DNA of 64,000 nucleotides, from NCBI RefSeq assembly GCF_003626635.1, contig NZ_RAZT01000011.1, positions 124,001 through 188,000 on the forward strand. The letters are read 5' to 3'. This DNA comes from Micromonospora musae. GTDB lineage: Bacteria > Actinomycetota > Actinomycetes > Mycobacteriales > Micromonosporaceae. Under the pieces are notes generated by a model. That model made no database searches and had not been told where the DNA came from. It saw only the letters and a list, made by a program, of their open reading frames with translations. This document shows, in pieces, positions 50,052-58,696 of the stretch (positions are counted from its first letter, which is position 1; every line of letters begins with the position of its first letter). The position numbers and the translations under genes are program-made.

Positions 50052-51920
50052 TCAGGTCGCCGGGAGCCAGGCGAGGCTCCGTCCGTTGGTGGGGTCGCTG
50101 GCCCGCAGGCCGGCGGCGGAGACGGTCCAGAGCGTGCCGTCGACCAGCACCGCCCGGTTGAGGGTTCCCTCGCCGACGCCCGGGTGGGTCACCTGCCCGA
50201 GCTCGCCGATGCCGGTGGCGGTCACCCGTAGCAGCCGTACGCCCCGGTCGACCGGCAGCGCGACCAGGCCGGTCTCCGAGTGGTACAGGAACGCGTGCGG
50301 GTCGAACTCCACGGCCGACCAGGCGCGGGGCACGTGGTACCGGTCGAGCCGTAGCGGTCGGGCCGGATCCCGGACGTCGAAGAGCGAGACCTGCAGCCCC
50401 TGCGTACGACCCCGCCGGTCGGCCTCCTGCCCGACGCCGAGCAGCCGACCGTCCGGCAGCGGATGCAGGTACGCGGAGTATCCGGTGATCTTCAGTTCGC
50501 CGGTGACCCGAGGCTTCGTCGGGTCGGTCAGGTCCAGCGCGTAGAGCGGGTCGGTCTGCCGGAACGTCACCACGTAGCCGATGCCGCCGAGGAAGCGCAC
50601 CGAGTGGATCCGCTCGCCGGGGCCCAGGCCGCTGACGGCGCCGACCTGCTGCAGCGTGCCGCCCTGCCGGCGCAGCACGTACACGGCGGACTCGGAGGTC
50701 GAGCGGCCGCGGGCGCCGTCGACGGTGGTGGCGACCCGCAGATCGCCCTGCCACTCTGAGAGCGCGTACTGGTTGACGAGCCAGCCGGGGACGCTGCCGC
50801 TGGCCAGGTATCGGGGCGGGCCCGGGTTCGCGGTGTCGAACTGGTGGATCACCGTGCTCACCTCCGCCGGTCGCCCACCCCAGAAGTTGGGCCGGGGTCG
50901 GTGGACGGGGCGGCGCTCACCGGCGAGCCAGAGGCTGTTCGCGGTGCCGTAGAGCGTGGCGGCGTCGGCGGCGACGCTGACCGGGTCACCGTCGCCGATC
51001 CGCTCGGCGGCGAGGTCGAAGCTGAGCACCGTCACCAGCGAGGTGCCGGTGGCGTCGGCCGGTCGGCTCAGCCGCTCGCAGCCGACCCGCCCGTGGTGTC
51101 GCTCCTGGCCGGCGCTCCACTCGTACGCCGGCAGCCACGCGTCGATGGGGGCCGACGCGATCACCGAGCGGTTCGCGGCGATCCGCTCGGCGTCGCCGGC
51201 GCGCGGGTCGAGACGGAAGTCGAGTCGGGGGTCGGAGCGGACCGCGACCCGGGCCGTGGCGCCGCTCTGCCGCGCGTCGATCAGGGCGCCGTCGATCGAG
51301 TAGGTGCCGAGTACGGCGGGGGTCGTGGTGAGGTCCACGAGGGTCAGCCGGGTGCCCTCGCCCGTGGCCTGTTCATCGGCCGTGCGGAACCGCATCCCGC
51401 CGGGCCCGCTCAGCACCAGCGCCCGGTCGCGGTGCAGCAGCAGGCTGCGCTCCCGGTGCTGGTCCACCAGGGTGTCGTCGGCGAGGTCGAGCCGGCCGGT
51501 GGTCCGCCGGGTCGCCGGGTCGGTCACCCGGAGCACGCCCTGGCTGATCGTCACGATCCGCCGGCCGTCGGTCTTGACCAGGTCCGGCTCGTCCGCCCCG
51601 ACCTCGTGGACGTTGGTGGTGGAGTGCTCGGGCGCGGGCGCCGCTGCCACGTCGAGCCGAGCCTCTCCGGTGCCTGCCTTCGCGACCCAGGCGACGTCCC
51701 GGTCGTTCAGGCCCCACGGCCCGACGGCGGCGCCGGCGGCGGCGCGCAGCCCGGCAAGGGCCTCGCCGCACGACTCGTACCCCACCAGCCGGGTTTCGGG
51801 GGGCGCGGGCGCGGCTGGTGCGTCGGGGGCGGTGGGCGCGGCGGCGGGCGGGCCGCTGCCGGCGAGCAGGGCGAGCGCGGCCAGGGCACCGGCGGCGGCG
51901 AGGTGGGTTCCCCGTGTCAT
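50052..51920 (-). CDS. Secreted beta-propeller domain protein
   Basis: A 622-residue exported protein of the C-terminal beta-propeller (PF09826) family. The signal region is about 1-27 (ALAALALLAGSGPPAAA), followed by an Ala/Pro stretch. The family start SCGEALAGLRAAAG lies at about residue 52. STTNVHEVGADEPDLVKTDG is the hallmark of this family, and six to eight beta-propeller blades extend to the end (LLGVGQEADRRGR, FDVRDPARPLRLDRYHV). Function unknown; extracellular binding is likely. Start: ATG 51920 was chosen from the signal peptide, since no Shine-Dalgarno is evident. A subtilisin-like or protease function is not indicated. Confidence 0.88.
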   Translation of the reverse strand: MTRGTHLAAAGALAALALLAGSGPPAAAPTAPDAPAAPAPPETRLVGYESCGEALAGLRAAAGAAVGPWGLNDRDVAWVAKAGTGEARLDVAAAPAPEHSTTNVHEVGADEPDLVKTDGRRIVTISQGVLRVTDPATRRTTGRLDLADDTLVDQHRERSLLLHRDRALVLSGPGGMRFRTADEQATGEGTRLTLVDLTTTPAVLGTYSIDGALIDARQSGATARVAVRSDPRLDFRLDPRAGDAERIAANRSVIASAPIDAWLPAYEWSAGQERHHGRVGCERLSRPADATGTSLVTVLSFDLAAERIGDGDPVSVAADAATLYGTANSLWLAGERRPVHRPRPNFWGGRPAEVSTVIHQFDTANPGPPRYLASGSVPGWLVNQYALSEWQGDLRVATTVDGARGRSTSESAVYVLRRQGGTLQQVGAVSGLGPGERIHSVRFLGGIGYVVTFRQTDPLYALDLTDPTKPRVTGELKITGYSAYLHPLPDGRLLGVGQEADRRGRTQGLQVSLFDVRDPARPLRLDRYHVPRAWSAVEFDPHAFLYHSETGLVALPVDRGVRLLRVTATGIGELGQVTHPGVGEGTLNRAVLVDGTLWTVSAAGLRASDPTNGRSLAWLPAT

Positions 51921-52030
51921 GGCCGTTCGACGGGCCGTCGTTCGTGCCGGTTCCCACCCGCACCGGCGAATCATGTCGTCGTCGCCCGCCCCGCCGCCCG
52001 GTGACGAGGGCGGCGGCCGCGGAGCCCGGG

Positions 52031-52489
52031 TCAGCCGGTGGACGGCCCGACGCCGGGGGACTCGACCAGCCGGGACAGCACGATGGTGCTGCGGGTCGAG
52101 GTCACGAACGACTCGGCGCGCAGCCGCTCCAGGGCGGCCTCCAGGTGGGCGATGTCTGCGGCGCGCAGGTGCACCAGCGCGTCGGCCTCGCCCGAGACGG
52201 TGTACGCGCCCACCACCTCGGGGTGCCGGCGGGCCGCCGCGCCGATCTGCGCCGGGGTGGTCCGTCCGGCGCAGAAGAGCTCCACGAACGCCTCGGTGGT
52301 CCAGCCCACGGCGGCCGGGTCGACGACGGCCGTGAATCCCCGGATCACCCCGGTGGCCCGGAGCCGATCGACCCGTCGCTTCACGGCGGGGGCGGAGAGT
52401 GACACCCGGGTTCCGATGTCGGCGTACGAGGCTCGGGCGTCGGCGACGAGCAACGCAATGATCCGCTGGTCTACGGCGTCTATCTGCAA
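52031..52489 (-). CDS. Lrp/AsnC-family regulator
   Basis: A 152-residue amino acid-responsive regulator. The helix-turn-helix is at the N-terminus (DQRIIALLVADARASYADIG, SLSAPAVKRRVDRL), followed by the RAM ligand-binding domain (VVGAYTVSGEADALVHLRA). It starts at a TTG with GGGGCGG upstream; the preceding TTG at 52510 is an alternative. It is divergent from the dimethylargininase gene, with 62 bases between the starts, so control of that gene and of itself is likely. Confidence 0.92.
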   Translation of the reverse strand: MQIDAVDQRIIALLVADARASYADIGTRVSLSAPAVKRRVDRLRATGVIRGFTAVVDPAAVGWTTEAFVELFCAGRTTPAQIGAAARRHPEVVGAYTVSGEADALVHLRAADIAHLEAALERLRAESFVTSTRSTIVLSRLVESPGVGPSTG

Positions 52490-52551
52490 CGTTCCGCCCC
52501 TGGGAAGCAATATTTGTGGCTGTTACCAAACTTCTACGATACCTACTCTTG

Positions 52552-53382
52552 GTGACCGTGAACCACCAGCGAGTGCCGCGAAAGCGGACATACCTCATGT
52601 GCTCTCCGGAGCACTTCGCGGTCGAGTACGCCATCAACCCGTGGATGGACGTGACCGCCCCGGTCGACCCCGAGCTGGCCGTGAAGCAGTGGGACCGGCT
52701 GCGGGAGACCCTGGTGCAGCTCGGCCACGAGGTGCACCTGCTGACGCCCGAGCGGGGCCTGCCGGACATGGTCTACGCGGCCAACGGCGCCTTCGTGGTG
52801 GACGGCGTCGTCTACGGCGCGCAGTTCAAGCACGAGCAGCGGGCCGCCGAGGCCGCGGCCCACCGGGCCTTCTACGAGTCGCAGGGCTGGCGGTTCATCG
52901 CACCGAGCGAGACCAATGAGGGCGAGGGCGACTTCGCGTACGTCCCGGACGCGCACGGCGGGCTCGTCCTCGCCGGGCACGGGTTCCGCACCGAACTTCC
53001 GGCGCACGCCGAGGCGCAGGAGGCGCTCGGCCGCCCCGTGATCTCACTGCGCCTGGTCGATCCGCGCTTCTACCACCTGGACGTGGCGCTCGCCGCCATC
53101 GACGACGGCAACGTCGTCTACTTCCCGGGCGCCTTCTCGGCGGCCAGCCAGAAGGTGCTGGCCCAGCTCTTTCCCGACGCGGTGATCGCCGACGACGCCG
53201 ATGTGATGGCCTTCGGGCTCAACCTGGTCAGTGACGGCCTGAACGTGGTGCTGAACAGCGAGGCCACCGGGCTCGCCGAGAAGCTGAAGGCCGCCGGCTA
53301 CCACCCGGTGCCGGTAGAGCTGGCCGAGCTGAAGAAGGGCGGCGGCAGCGTGAAGTGCTGCATCGCCGAGCTGCGGCACTGA
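52552..53382 (+). CDS. ddaH: Dimethylarginine dimethylaminohydrolase (dimethylargininase)
   Basis: A 276-residue enzyme of the guanidino-modifying superfamily, hydrolysing methylated arginines to citrulline. Signatures: YLMCSPEHFAVEYAINPWMD at the N-terminus, GEGDFAYV, the catalytic His region RFYHLDVALA, and the catalytic Cys in GGGSVKCCIAEL. Length agrees with the family. Start: GTG 52552, with GTG 52558 possible; a TACGAT box lies just upstream, so the message may be nearly leaderless. The AT-rich spacer with AATATT at 52509 could bind the divergent Lrp regulator. Arginine deiminase or citrulline-forming use on other guanidines is possible. Confidence 0.9.
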   Translation: MTVNHQRVPRKRTYLMCSPEHFAVEYAINPWMDVTAPVDPELAVKQWDRLRETLVQLGHEVHLLTPERGLPDMVYAANGAFVVDGVVYGAQFKHEQRAAEAAAHRAFYESQGWRFIAPSETNEGEGDFAYVPDAHGGLVLAGHGFRTELPAHAEAQEALGRPVISLRLVDPRFYHLDVALAAIDDGNVVYFPGAFSAASQKVLAQLFPDAVIADDADVMAFGLNLVSDGLNVVLNSEATGLAEKLKAAGYHPVPVELAELKKGGGSVKCCIAELRH

Positions 53383-53446
53383 ACGGCGCCGGTGCCCCCG
53401 CCCACGGGTGCGCCGATCGCCTCGGGCCGCGTGCCCGCGCACGAGC

Positions 53447-53480
53447 GAGGGGCCGGTCTCCGCACGGAGACCGGCCCCTC
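53447..53480. terminator. Bidirectional terminator-like hairpin
   Basis: Perfect 16-bp complementarity (53447-53462 with 53465-53480) between convergent ddaH and the substrate-binding protein gene. Confidence 0.75.
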
Positions 53481-53503
53481 GGCGTACGAGTCGGCGCGGC
53501 GGC

Positions 53504-54697
53504 TCAGCCGAGCGTGGCCAGCTCGCTGATCAGGACGTTCGACAGCACCTGACCGTCGCGCTGCACCTGACGCAGGTACCACTTCTGCTGCGGCGTACGC
53601 GGCTGGTTGAACTGCCAGATCCCGCGCGGACTGTCGATCTGCCCGAGCTTGCCGAGCGCCAGGTTGACTTCCTGCGAGCTCGGGTTGGCACCGGCCAGCT
53701 GGATGGCCTGGTGCAGCACCTGGGCGGCGTCGTACGAGGCCATGGCGTAGGTGGTCGGCGAGACGTGGAGCTTCTTGCGGTACTCGGAGGCGAAGACCCG
53801 GTTGGCCGTGTTGCTGAGGTCGGCCGAGTAGTTCAGCGCGGTCTGGATGTTCAGCGCGTCGTTCTTCATGTTCTCCAGGGCGGTTCCCTCGGTGAGGAAG
53901 CCCGGGGCGTAGACGGGGCCCTTGTAGCCCGCCTGGCGCAGCTGCTTGATGAACTCGACCCCGGCCTCACCGGTGAAGAAGCAGAGGATCGCGTCGGGGT
54001 TCTCGTCGAGCGCCTTGCCGATGTCCTGGGTGTACGCGGTCTTGCTGGGGTTGGCGGCGGCGGTGGTCCAGATGGCCCGGCCGGCGATGCGCGGGTCGGT
54101 GGAGCCGAACTCCTCCCGGAAACCGCGCTCGACGTCCTCCCCGCTGACGCTGTCCGGCATGATGATCGCCAGCCGGGAGCCGGGCCGCAGTCGGCTCTTC
54201 AGGTAGCCGCCGAGCGCCCGTCCCGCCTCGTCCAGCACGTACGAGGTCCGCCAGATGTAGACCACGCTCTGCAGCGTGCTCGGCGAGGCGTTCGAGCCGA
54301 TGAGCGGCACCCGGGCCTTCTCGACGGTGTCCCGGATGCCCAGCATCACGGCGGAGTTGACCACGCCGGTCAGCGCGAGCACGCCCTGGTGCAGCAGCTC
54401 GTCGACGGCGGCCTTGCCGGACCTGGCGTCGTCCCCCTCGTCGGCGGTGATCAGCGTGACGGGGTGCCCGCCGAGCCGCTGCTCGTTCAGGTCGAGGAAG
54501 AGCTGGAAACCGTTGACGATCTCGTCGCCGATCGCCTTGAGGCCGCCGGCCTTGGGGGCGATGAGACCGATCTTGATCGGCTCCCCGGTGCTACCCGATT
54601 CGCCTCCGTCGGGGTCGTTGCCGCACGCCGCGACTAGCCCGGTGGTGCCGAGCGCGGCCAGGAGTTGGAGCGCCCGTCGGCGGTTCATCTGCGGCAC
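53504..54697 (-). CDS. ABC-type substrate-binding lipoprotein (branched-chain amino acid type)
   Basis: A 397-residue exported lipoprotein. The signal has MNRRRALQLLAALGTTG and lipobox LVAAC. The mature part is a type I periplasmic binding protein (Peripla_BP_6): IGLIAPKAGGLKAIGDEIV, VTLITADEGDD, VPLIGSNASPSTL and AIIMPDSVSGEDVERGF in pieces. The ligand is probably a hydrophobic amino acid, amide or a similar small compound. Start: GTG 54697 with GGAAGG 5 bases upstream; ATG 54688 is an alternative. No permease or ATPase gene is adjacent, so the transporter partner is elsewhere. Confidence 0.9.
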   Translation of the reverse strand: MPQMNRRRALQLLAALGTTGLVAACGNDPDGGESGSTGEPIKIGLIAPKAGGLKAIGDEIVNGFQLFLDLNEQRLGGHPVTLITADEGDDARSGKAAVDELLHQGVLALTGVVNSAVMLGIRDTVEKARVPLIGSNASPSTLQSVVYIWRTSYVLDEAGRALGGYLKSRLRPGSRLAIIMPDSVSGEDVERGFREEFGSTDPRIAGRAIWTTAAANPSKTAYTQDIGKALDENPDAILCFFTGEAGVEFIKQLRQAGYKGPVYAPGFLTEGTALENMKNDALNIQTALNYSADLSNTANRVFASEYRKKLHVSPTTYAMASYDAAQVLHQAIQLAGANPSSQEVNLALGKLGQIDSPRGIWQFNQPRTPQQKWYLRQVQRDGQVLSNVLISELATLG

Positions 54698-54743
54698 CGA
54701 ATCCTTCCAGCAGGGTTGGAGGGCGCGTCGCCCCTCCGGCGTT

Positions 54744-55571
54744 CTACCTGGTCGGCGACGCTGCGTCAATCGGCCGCTGATCTTCTTCGAGTGATCGCAG
54801 TGCGGCGGCCACCGTTGGCCAGGCTGCAGACTCGGGGTCGATAAGCCCGAAATGCTCGCACTCACTCAGCTCAAAGTAGGCGATTCCGGAGCCCGCCAGC
54901 CGGGCGGCCGCCACGAAGTCGCGACTCATGCGCACCGGCACTTGTTGATCCATCTCACCATGGACAACTACTGTGCGTGACCTGACAGGCACCAATGATC
55001 GTGGATCGGTCGTCGCGTACCGGTCGGGCACCTCGTCGGGCCCGCCACCGAGCAGCTCGGCCACCGCGCCGCCGTCGAGGTCCAGCCGGTGCGCCTCGAC
55101 GAGGTCCGCCACCGGGGCCAGCGCCAGCACCCCACCCACCGTCTCCGGTGCCGTGGCGGCGACGTAGAGGGCCAGGTGCCCCCCGGCCGAGTGGCCGACG
55201 ATCACCGGCGGGGCGGTGCTCACCCGGCCCGGCATCGCCGCGGCGGCCAGCCGGCGCAGCTCCGCCACGCCGACCAGCACGTCGGTGAGGGTGTTCGGCC
55301 AGCCGCCGCCCGGCTGACCCGTGCGCCGGTACTCGAGCTGCGCCACCGGACGGCCCGACGCGGCCAGGGCGGCGGCCAGTGGCCCGGTGTGCCGCCGGTC
55401 GTACTCGGCCCGCCAGAAGCCGCCGTGCACCACCACGACCAACCGTCGCGCGGGCCCGCCGCCCGCCGGCTCCCGGAGGTCCGCGATCTGGTCCGGGTGC
55501 TCCCCGTACGCCACGGTGTGGTCGGGATCCGGAGCGGGTCGGGTCAGGACGGCGCGCGGGTCGGCGGGCAT
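54744..55571 (-). CDS. Alpha/beta hydrolase (kynurenine formamidase-like)
   Basis: A 275-residue esterase or amidase. The oxyanion segment is VVHGGFWRAEYDRRH, the nucleophile elbow is VIVGHSAGGHLALYVAA (Ser), the acid is in VVHGEMDQQVP and the His in CEHFGLIDPES. This HGGFW plan is common in kynurenine formamidase-like and acetylesterase-like proteins. The ATG is 6 bases after TACCGT. The 3' quarter (about 54750-55010) has visibly lower GC and more A/T third positions than the rest. Length and motifs are intact. Confidence 0.87.
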   Translation of the reverse strand: MPADPRAVLTRPAPDPDHTVAYGEHPDQIADLREPAGGGPARRLVVVVHGGFWRAEYDRRHTGPLAAALAASGRPVAQLEYRRTGQPGGGWPNTLTDVLVGVAELRRLAAAAMPGRVSTAPPVIVGHSAGGHLALYVAATAPETVGGVLALAPVADLVEAHRLDLDGGAVAELLGGGPDEVPDRYATTDPRSLVPVRSRTVVVHGEMDQQVPVRMSRDFVAAARLAGSGIAYFELSECEHFGLIDPESAAWPTVAAALRSLEEDQRPIDAASPTR

Positions 55572-55663
55572 GGCGCGACGGTAGCGCGCCCTGCGGGTGA
55601 TCCGCGTCCGAGGAGTCGGTCCCGGCGAGCGTGGACCTTGTGCGCTGGGCCAAGATGGACCCC

Positions 55664-56248
55664 ATGACCGAAGCGAGCGCCGCTGGACAGAACGACGAGC
55701 CGGGCCACGAGGACGCCCCCCACCCCGGCACCGTGGTGGTGGTCGGCCCCGACGGCCGGCCGGTCGGCACCGTGCAGACCGACGAGGGGCAGGGGGAGGA
55801 TCCGACCCGCCTGGTCGAGCAGCCCGCCAAGGTGATGCGGATCGGCAGCATGATCAAGCAGCTGCTGGAGGAGGTCAAGGCCGCCCCGCTCGACGACGCC
55901 AGCCGGCACCGGCTGCGCGAGGTCCACGAACGTTCGATCGTCGAGCTCAAGGAGGGGCTCGCCCCTGAGCTGCGCGAGGAGCTGGAGCGGCTCTCGCTCC
56001 CCTTCACCGAGGAGGGCGCGCCGAGCGAGAGCGAACTCCGTGTCGCGCACGCGCAGCTGGTCGGCTGGCTGGAGGGTCTCTTCCACGGCATCCAGGCGGC
56101 GCTGGTCGCGCAGCAGATGGCGGCCCGGGTGCAGCTGGAGCAGATGCGGTCCGGCCGCGCGCTGCCGAGCGGTCCCGGTGCGGTGGCGCCGGGCATGCCG
56201 GGCATGGGGCAGGGCGGCGAGGGACACAGCACCGGCCAGTACCTCTGA
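55664..56248 (+). CDS. bpa: Bacterial proteasome activator (Bpa/PafE)
   Basis: A 194-residue ring-forming activator that opens the 20S proteasome gate without ATP. After a disordered N-terminus come the core helices: VMRIGSMIKQLLEEVKAAPLD in pieces, ELKEGLAPELREELERL and HAQLVGWLEGLFHGIQAAL. The Gly/Pro-rich tail ends in GQYL, the HbYX-like docking motif. Start: ATG 55664 follows a CAAGAT box by 7 bases; ATG 55655 is possible. It shows that the organism uses a proteasome, although the prcBA genes are not in the window. Confidence 0.93.
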   Translation: MTEASAAGQNDEPGHEDAPHPGTVVVVGPDGRPVGTVQTDEGQGEDPTRLVEQPAKVMRIGSMIKQLLEEVKAAPLDDASRHRLREVHERSIVELKEGLAPELREELERLSLPFTEEGAPSESELRVAHAQLVGWLEGLFHGIQAALVAQQMAARVQLEQMRSGRALPSGPGAVAPGMPGMGQGGEGHSTGQYL

Positions 56249-56287
56249 GCCGACGGGCCGCGCCCGGCGCGCGCCGGCGGGACGGAA

Positions 56288-56324
56288 CGGGTCGGGCCGT
56301 GACGCGAAGTCACGGCCCGACCCG
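56288..56324. terminator. Bidirectional terminator-like hairpin
   Basis: Perfect 16-bp arms (56288-56303 and 56309-56324) with a GCGAA loop, ending right at the stop of the convergent HAD gene. Confidence 0.75.
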
Positions 56325-57137
56325 TCAGCCCAGGTCGAAGACCTTCTCCAGGTACGCCGCGACGCCGTCCTCGGTGTTCGGGGCGGTCACCTCGTGCGCG
56401 ATCCGCAGCACGGCGGGGTGCCCGTTGGCGACCGCGACCGCCCGACCGGCCCAGGTGAGCATCGGTACGTCGTTCGGCATGTCGCCGAAGGCCACCACGT
56501 CCCGGGCGTCGATGCCGAGCCGGGCGCAGTACCAGGCCAGGCCCGCCGCCTTGGTCACGCCGGCAGCGGAGATCTCCACCAGCCCCGAGTACGACGAGTG
56601 GGTGGCCTCGGCCAGCCCCTGCAGGGCCGCGGCCACCAGCTCGACGAACGCGTCCGGGTCCTGCTCGCCGGCTCTGGCGAGCAGCTTCACCGCCGGTGCC
56701 GCCAGCAGCTCCTCCGGAGACTCCACGGCGCGGATCGCGTCGTGGTCGGCGTCCCAGCGCAACGGGTAGTGCGTCTCGTGCCGCATCTGCCGGCTGTCGG
56801 TGACCTCCACGGCGAAGGTCACCCCGGGCACCTCGGCCCGCAGCCGCCGGGCCACCTCGGCCAGCAGCTCCGGTGCCAGGGGGTCGGCCCGCAGCACCTC
56901 GTCGCCGGCCGGGTCGTACACCACCGCGCCGTTCGCGCAGATCGCCGGCAGCGGCTCCGCCAGCTGTTCGTACACCAGCTTGAGCCAGCGGACCGGCCGG
57001 CCGGTGACCAGCACCACGGGCGTGCCCGACGCGGCGATCCGGGCCAGTACGGAACGGGTACGCGGGCTCACCGTCCGGTCCTCCCGGAGCAGGGTGCCGT
57101 CGATGTCGGTGGCGACGAGCCGAGGGGTCTCTTCCAT
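56325..57137 (-). CDS. HAD-superfamily (Cof-type) phosphatase
   Basis: A 270-residue cytoplasmic phosphatase. Motif I is LVATDIDGTLL (nucleophile Asp and acid Asp), motif II is VVLVTGRP, motif III has Lys in KAAGLAWYC, and motif IV is VAFGDMPNDVPML. The Cof-type cap domain lies between. It probably dephosphorylates sugar or nucleotide phosphates. The ATG overlaps the stop of the upstream paralogue by one base (TGATG), so the two are coupled. Confidence 0.93.
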   Translation of the reverse strand: MEETPRLVATDIDGTLLREDRTVSPRTRSVLARIAASGTPVVLVTGRPVRWLKLVYEQLAEPLPAICANGAVVYDPAGDEVLRADPLAPELLAEVARRLRAEVPGVTFAVEVTDSRQMRHETHYPLRWDADHDAIRAVESPEELLAAPAVKLLARAGEQDPDAFVELVAAALQGLAEATHSSYSGLVEISAAGVTKAAGLAWYCARLGIDARDVVAFGDMPNDVPMLTWAGRAVAVANGHPAVLRIAHEVTAPNTEDGVAAYLEKVFDLG

Positions 57138-57958
57138 CACCGGGACAGTAGTCGGTCCAGGTAGACCGCGACCCCGTCGTCGTCGTTGCGCAGGGTGACC
57201 TCGTCGGCGGCGGAGCGGACCGCCGGGTGGGCGTTGGAGACGGCCACCCGGGACCAGCCGGCCCACTCGAACATCGGCAGGTCGTTCGGCTGGTCGCCGA
57301 AGACCAGTACGTCGCCCGGGTCGACGCCGAGGGTCTGCGCCACCACGGCGAGCCCGGTCGCCTTGTCCACCCCGGGCGGGCAGATCTCCACGAAACCGAG
57401 CCCGGCCTGAGTGAGCGTGGCCACCTCCGCGGGGACGATCCGGCGGGCGACGTCGAGCAGCTCGTCCACGTGGTGGTCGGCGGTCCGGGCGAACGCCTTG
57501 ATCACGTCGGTGGCGAGGCACTCCGCGCGGGTACGCGCCTCGAACCGGTCCTGATACGGCCAGCTCGGGTGGTAGTCGCCCCAGAGCGGGGCCTCGTGCT
57601 CGTCGGACGCCTCGACCATCACGGTCAGCGGGCCGACCTCGGCCTCCAGGTCGGCCAGGAGCCGGGCGAGCACCTCGGCGGGGAGCCGCTCGTCACGCAG
57701 CACCACCGGGCCGGCCGGGTCGCTCTGGTCGACCACGCGACCGCCGCCGGCCATCACCAGGAAATCGGCGGCGCGGATGTCGTTGCGGGTCAGTTCGGTC
57801 AGCCGCGGACCGCGGCCGGTGGCCCCGACCACCGGGATCCCGGCGGCGCGCACCCGGTCGAGCACCCCGTGGGTGTACGCGGAGACGGTGTCGTCGCTGC
57901 GGACGAGTGTGCCGTCGAGATCGGTCGCGATCAGCTTGGGCAGTCCCGGGCGGGTCAT
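57137..57958 (-). CDS. HAD-superfamily (Cof-type) phosphatase, tandem paralogue
   Basis: A 273-residue phosphatase with the same plan as its downstream neighbour: LIATDLDGTLV, VVGATGRGPRL, DKATGLAVVAQ and LVFGDQPNDLPMF. The GDQPND motif differs from GDMPND in the other copy, and the caps have diverged. GGAGGAACG precedes the ATG at 57958, an excellent Shine-Dalgarno; the open frame upstream is not coding. It is the first gene of the two-gene unit, probably an old duplication. Confidence 0.93.
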   Translation of the reverse strand: MTRPGLPKLIATDLDGTLVRSDDTVSAYTHGVLDRVRAAGIPVVGATGRGPRLTELTRNDIRAADFLVMAGGGRVVDQSDPAGPVVLRDERLPAEVLARLLADLEAEVGPLTVMVEASDEHEAPLWGDYHPSWPYQDRFEARTRAECLATDVIKAFARTADHHVDELLDVARRIVPAEVATLTQAGLGFVEICPPGVDKATGLAVVAQTLGVDPGDVLVFGDQPNDLPMFEWAGWSRVAVSNAHPAVRSAADEVTLRNDDDGVAVYLDRLLSR

Positions 57959-58155
57959 CGTTCCTCCTTCGCCCGCCGCCGCCGCAACCAGCCGTTTCAG
58001 TGGTCGATCGTCGACCCGGAGTGACGGCGGGCAGCAACCGTACCTCGCGGAACGGGGCGCAACCATGGCTTCCAGGCGAATCGGATGCCAATCCCCGGCA
58101 CACCCCCGGTGGCGCCCGCTCCCCGCCGGAACCCGTACCGCCGTACGGTTGGCCG

Positions 58156-58677
58156 GTGGTGGCACCCGACTGGCCGGCGGCCGAACCGATCGAGACGGAC
58201 CGGCTCGTGCTGGAACCGCTGCGGGTCGAGCACGCCGAGGAGATGGCCCCCCTCCTGCACGACGAGCGGCTGCACGAGTTCATCGGCGGTGAACCGGTCG
58301 ACCTGGCGCGGCTGCGCACCCGGTACGCGCGGCAGGTGGTCGGGCACTCGCCGGACGGGGTGCTGGGCTGGCTGAACTGGATCGTCCGGCATCGCCGCAG
58401 CGGTCGTGCCGTGGGCACCGTGCAGGCGACCGTTCGGCTGGACGGCGACGACCGGATCGCCGAGCTGGCCTGGGTCGTCGCCGTGCCCGAGCAGGGCCGC
58501 GGGTACGCCGTCGAGGCCGCCCTGGGCATGGCGGGCTGGCTCGACCGGCAGGCGGTGCGGAGGCTGATCGCCCACGTCCACCCCGACCATCGCGCCTCGG
58601 CGCGGGTCGCCGAGCGGCTCGGCATGCACGCCACCGGTGTGCTGGTCGACGGCGAGCTGCGCTGGGCCACGCCCTGA
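58156..58677 (+). CDS. GNAT-family N-acetyltransferase (RimJ/RimL-like)
   Basis: A 173-residue acetyltransferase. It starts IETDRLVLEPLRVEHAEEMAP in pieces, as in RimJ/RimL-type enzymes. The acetyl-CoA site is in ELAWVVAVPEQGRGYAVEAA, and NPDHRAS-like HVHPDHRASARVAERLGM follows. It may acetylate a protein N-terminus or an antibiotic; unknown. Starts at one of two consecutive GTG codons; the first is 6 bases after TACGGT. Confidence 0.9.
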   Translation: MVAPDWPAAEPIETDRLVLEPLRVEHAEEMAPLLHDERLHEFIGGEPVDLARLRTRYARQVVGHSPDGVLGWLNWIVRHRRSGRAVGTVQATVRLDGDDRIAELAWVVAVPEQGRGYAVEAALGMAGWLDRQAVRRLIAHVHPDHRASARVAERLGMHATGVLVDGELRWATP

Positions 58678-58696
58678 CGGCCGCTCCGACCCGGCC

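Noticed and set aside
50052..51920. Protease assignment for the beta-propeller protein
   Set aside because: No catalytic motif; the STTNVHEVGADEPDLVKTDG segment identifies the secreted beta-propeller family.
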